Origin: Acidobacteriaceae bacterium
GTDB taxonomy: Bacteria > Acidobacteriota > Terriglobia > Terriglobales > Acidobacteriaceae
Reading direction: 5' to 3'
Assembly (NCBI GenBank): GCA_003168235.1
Contig: PMSZ01000439.1
Location: 1 to 7,864, forward strand
DNA: 7,864 nucleotides
The notes beneath the pieces were generated by a model. The model made no database searches and was not told where the DNA came from. It worked only from the letters and a program-made list of their open reading frames with translations. This document shows positions 6,275 to 7,864 of the stretch, piece by piece; the stretch's first letter is position 1, and each line of letters opens with the position of its first letter. A program made the position numbers and the translations under genes.

Positions 6275-7540
6275 ATGGAACGAACTCCCCCAGTGTCCTC
6301 CGATTTGCATCTTCTGGCCGATCTTCCGGTCAGGGAGCAGGTGGCGCGGCTTGCTAACGCGCGAGGAGTACGCTCAGCTTTTGAGCGCTTCCGTTCGCAG
6401 GAACCACAATTTGCTCTCTGGCAGATGGAAGCGACGCGCATTGCCGCGCCTCCGTTTGCCGAGGGCGCTCGCGGCGCCTGGCTCGCCGATCGATTTCGTG
6501 ATCTCGGGCTCGTCGACGTTCACGCGGACGAGGTGGGTAATGTGTTTGGCGTTCGTCCCGCCCGGGGCGACCGTTTTGTGGCGCTCAGCGCGCACATCGA
6601 CACGGTTTTTCCGGCGGCGACGCCGTTGAATATCCGGCAGCAGGCGAGCCGCCTGTATGGGCCGGGAGTTTCCGACAACGGTGCGGGCATCGCCGCGATA
6701 CTGGCCGTCGCCAGCGTCATGGCGAGCGTGCGTATCGAGCACGCGCTGCCGATCGTGTTCATCGGCAACGTTGGAGAAGAAGGCGAAGGCGATCTGCGCG
6801 GCATGCGCCATGTTTTCCGCACGCCGCGCTGGCGCGATACGATTGCATGCAGCGTGATTGTCGATGGCGCAGGATCCGACACGATCGTCGCGGAAGCGCT
6901 CGGCAGCCGCCGTTTTGAGGTGATCGTGCGCGGTCCCGGCGGCCACTCCTGGAGCGACTTCGGCGCACCCAATCCAATTATGGCGCTGGCGCGCGCGATC
7001 GAGGTGTTTAGCCAGACGCCGGTACCGGCATCTCCTAAAACGACTTTCAACGTTGGCGTATTTCGTGGCGGAACTTCGGTGAATTCAATTCCGGAATCGG
7101 CCAGCATCAGGGTCGATCTGCGCTCTACGTCAATGGCGGAAATCGACCGCATGGAGCGGGCGCTGCGCACTGCATTGGAGCGGGCAATCGCGGAAGAAAA
7201 TCGAATCGCCGCGCAACGCGGAGGTCCAAGGCCGCAGGTGGTGCAGAGCGAAGTGATCGAGATCGGAAATCGTCCGGCGGGTGAACTGGCCAAGGATGCC
7301 AGGCTCCTGCAGGTAATTCGCGCCGTAGATTCGCACCTGGGCAACACAGCGCAAGTGCAGCGGGCTTCGACCGATGCCAATATCCCGCTTTCGCTCGGCC
7401 GCGAAGCCATCGCCATCGGCGGCGGCGGCTCCGGAGGCGGAGCGCACACGTTGCAAGAATGGTTCGACTGCAATGGACGCGACCTCGGACTGAGGCGCAT
7501 TCTGCTTACAATGCTCGCAATGGCGGGAGTTGACGAATGA
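6275..7540 (+). CDS. M20-family metallopeptidase / amidohydrolase
   Basis: This is a di-zinc hydrolase of the peptidase M20/M28 superfamily, which cleaves peptides or acyl-amide bonds of small substrates. The 421 residues fit the family. Visible landmarks are SAHIDT (105-110), giving metal ligand H107 and supporting D109; SDNGAG (133-138), giving bridging D134; GEEGEG (167-172), with general base E168 and ligand E169; VDGAG (197-201), with D198 where the family has an Asp/Glu ligand; and H391 in GGGAHT, the last ligand position. A dimerisation lid with GPGGHSW (220-226, H224) and NVGVFRGGTSVNSIPES (259-275) separates the two catalytic halves. All expected metal positions are present, so it is probably active. 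There is no signal peptide, so it should be cytoplasmic. The start has only a weak AGG upstream. Its TGA overlaps the ATG of the next gene (ATGA), so the two are likely translated together. Substrate unknown. Confidence 0.9.
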   Translation: MERTPPVSSDLHLLADLPVREQVARLANARGVRSAFERFRSQEPQFALWQMEATRIAAPPFAEGARGAWLADRFRDLGLVDVHADEVGNVFGVRPARGDRFVALSAHIDTVFPAATPLNIRQQASRLYGPGVSDNGAGIAAILAVASVMASVRIEHALPIVFIGNVGEEGEGDLRGMRHVFRTPRWRDTIACSVIVDGAGSDTIVAEALGSRRFEVIVRGPGGHSWSDFGAPNPIMALARAIEVFSQTPVPASPKTTFNVGVFRGGTSVNSIPESASIRVDLRSTSMAEIDRMERALRTALERAIAEENRIAAQRGGPRPQVVQSEVIEIGNRPAGELAKDARLLQVIRAVDSHLGNTAQVQRASTDANIPLSLGREAIAIGGGGSGGGAHTLQEWFDCNGRDLGLRRILLTMLAMAGVDE

Positions 7541-7864
7541 TAGCCCGAATCGCTCCGATCCTACTGCTGACTCTAGCTGCTGGTATGTCGGCGCAGAGTG
7601 GCGCCCCAGTGCAAAAAGAACCTGCGAAAGAAGCCCAGAGCGCCGTGAAGCCGAAAGCAGATGTCATTTTTACCCATGCCAATATCTACACGGGAGAGAT
7701 CCAAGCTGCGTCGTCTTTAGGTTCGGGCCAGCGCTCGGAAGCACTGGCGGCGGTGGGCGACCACATTCTTGCCGTCGGGACGCGTGCCGACATCATGAAG
7801 TTGAAAGGGCCGAATACCACCGTCATCGATCTGGGCGGGCACTTCGTTATGCACGGATTCAACG
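7537..7864 (+). CDS. Secreted amidohydrolase, YtcJ-like (amidohydrolase family 3), C-terminus missing
   Basis: The open frame starts at ATG 7537, sharing ATGA with the peptidase stop, and stays open to the right edge (109 full codons). A short signal peptide is visible: R4, hydrophobic core IAPILLLTLAAG (5-16), probable cleavage after MSA (19). A low-complexity linker rich in Lys, Ala, Glu and Gln (20-40) follows. ADVIFTHANIYTG (41-53), EALAAVGDHILAVGTRADI (68-86) and TVIDLGGHFVMHGFN (95-109) match the beta-sandwich and the entry to the TIM-barrel domain of family 3 amidohydrolases (PF07969). These are usually 500-600 residues, so most of the protein lies outside. The metal-binding HxH expected right after this point is not in the window. 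The family usually has Pro in the last motif (MPGFND); here it is His106. It is probably exported to the periplasm. Reaction: metal-dependent hydrolysis of an unidentified amide. Confidence 0.82.
   Translation, partial: MIARIAPILLLTLAAGMSAQSGAPVQKEPAKEAQSAVKPKADVIFTHANIYTGEIQAASSLGSGQRSEALAAVGDHILAVGTRADIMKLKGPNTTVIDLGGHFVMHGFN

Noticed and set aside
6520..7500. A 326-codon minus-strand open frame across the M20 peptidase gene
   Set aside because: The product is Arg/Ser/Pro-rich without domain motifs, while the plus strand carries all M20 metal ligands.
1..7864. CRISPR array, tRNA, rRNA, insertion sequence or phage attachment site
   Set aside because: No regularly spaced repeats, cloverleaf, conserved rRNA segment, transposase-like protein or terminal inverted repeats were seen.

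Overview
The window looks like ordinary chromosomal sequence from a moderately GC-rich Gram-negative bacterium. An outer-membrane efflux protein with a signal peptide, an EmrA-type adaptor and a 14-helix EmrB-type pump require a double membrane. The mix of a PilZ protein, a TolC/HlyD/DHA2 operon, a cytidylate-kinase-like protein and an M20 peptidase followed by a secreted YtcJ-type amidohydrolase reminds me of Acidobacteriota (Terriglobia). That taxonomic guess is inference from gene content and has not been tested by any search.

Layout. (1) Bases 1-479, minus strand: the N-terminal part of a PilZ-domain protein that leaves the window at base 1. (2) 480-860: a 381-base divergent intergenic region. 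Its right end holds a good sigma70-type promoter (TTGCCT, 17-base spacer, TAGAAT), directly followed by an 18-base imperfect palindrome of repressor-operator type, then the first efflux gene. (3) 861-5310, plus strand: a three-gene tripartite efflux operon, in order outer-membrane factor (TolC-like), periplasmic adaptor (HlyD/EmrA-like) and inner-membrane DHA2 permease (EmrB-like). The first gap is 17 bases and the second junction is a TAATG stop/start overlap. (4) 5298-5349: four 13-base tandem repeats that begin inside the last codons of the permease gene and run through its stop. (5) 5463-6113: a cytidylate-kinase-like P-loop protein with its own candidate promoter and possibly a hairpin after it. 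(6) 6275-7864: an M20 metallopeptidase gene overlapping by ATGA the start of a secreted amidohydrolase that leaves the window at the right edge.

How the genes work together. The three efflux proteins should assemble into one conduit that moves small hydrophobic or amphipathic compounds from cytoplasm or inner membrane to the outside using the proton gradient. The operator-like palindrome suggests derepression by a ligand, but no regulator gene is visible in the window. The last two genes form a translationally coupled hydrolase pair that may act on amide or peptide substrates, one probably cytoplasmic and one exported. The PilZ protein and the kinase-like protein have no evident functional tie to their neighbours.

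I found no mobile element, CRISPR array, tRNA or rRNA, and nothing that amounts to a new defence or biosynthetic system. The points most worth checking are the promoter/operator layout, the repeat across the permease stop codon, a substituted PilZ motif, and a substituted residue in the amidohydrolase.
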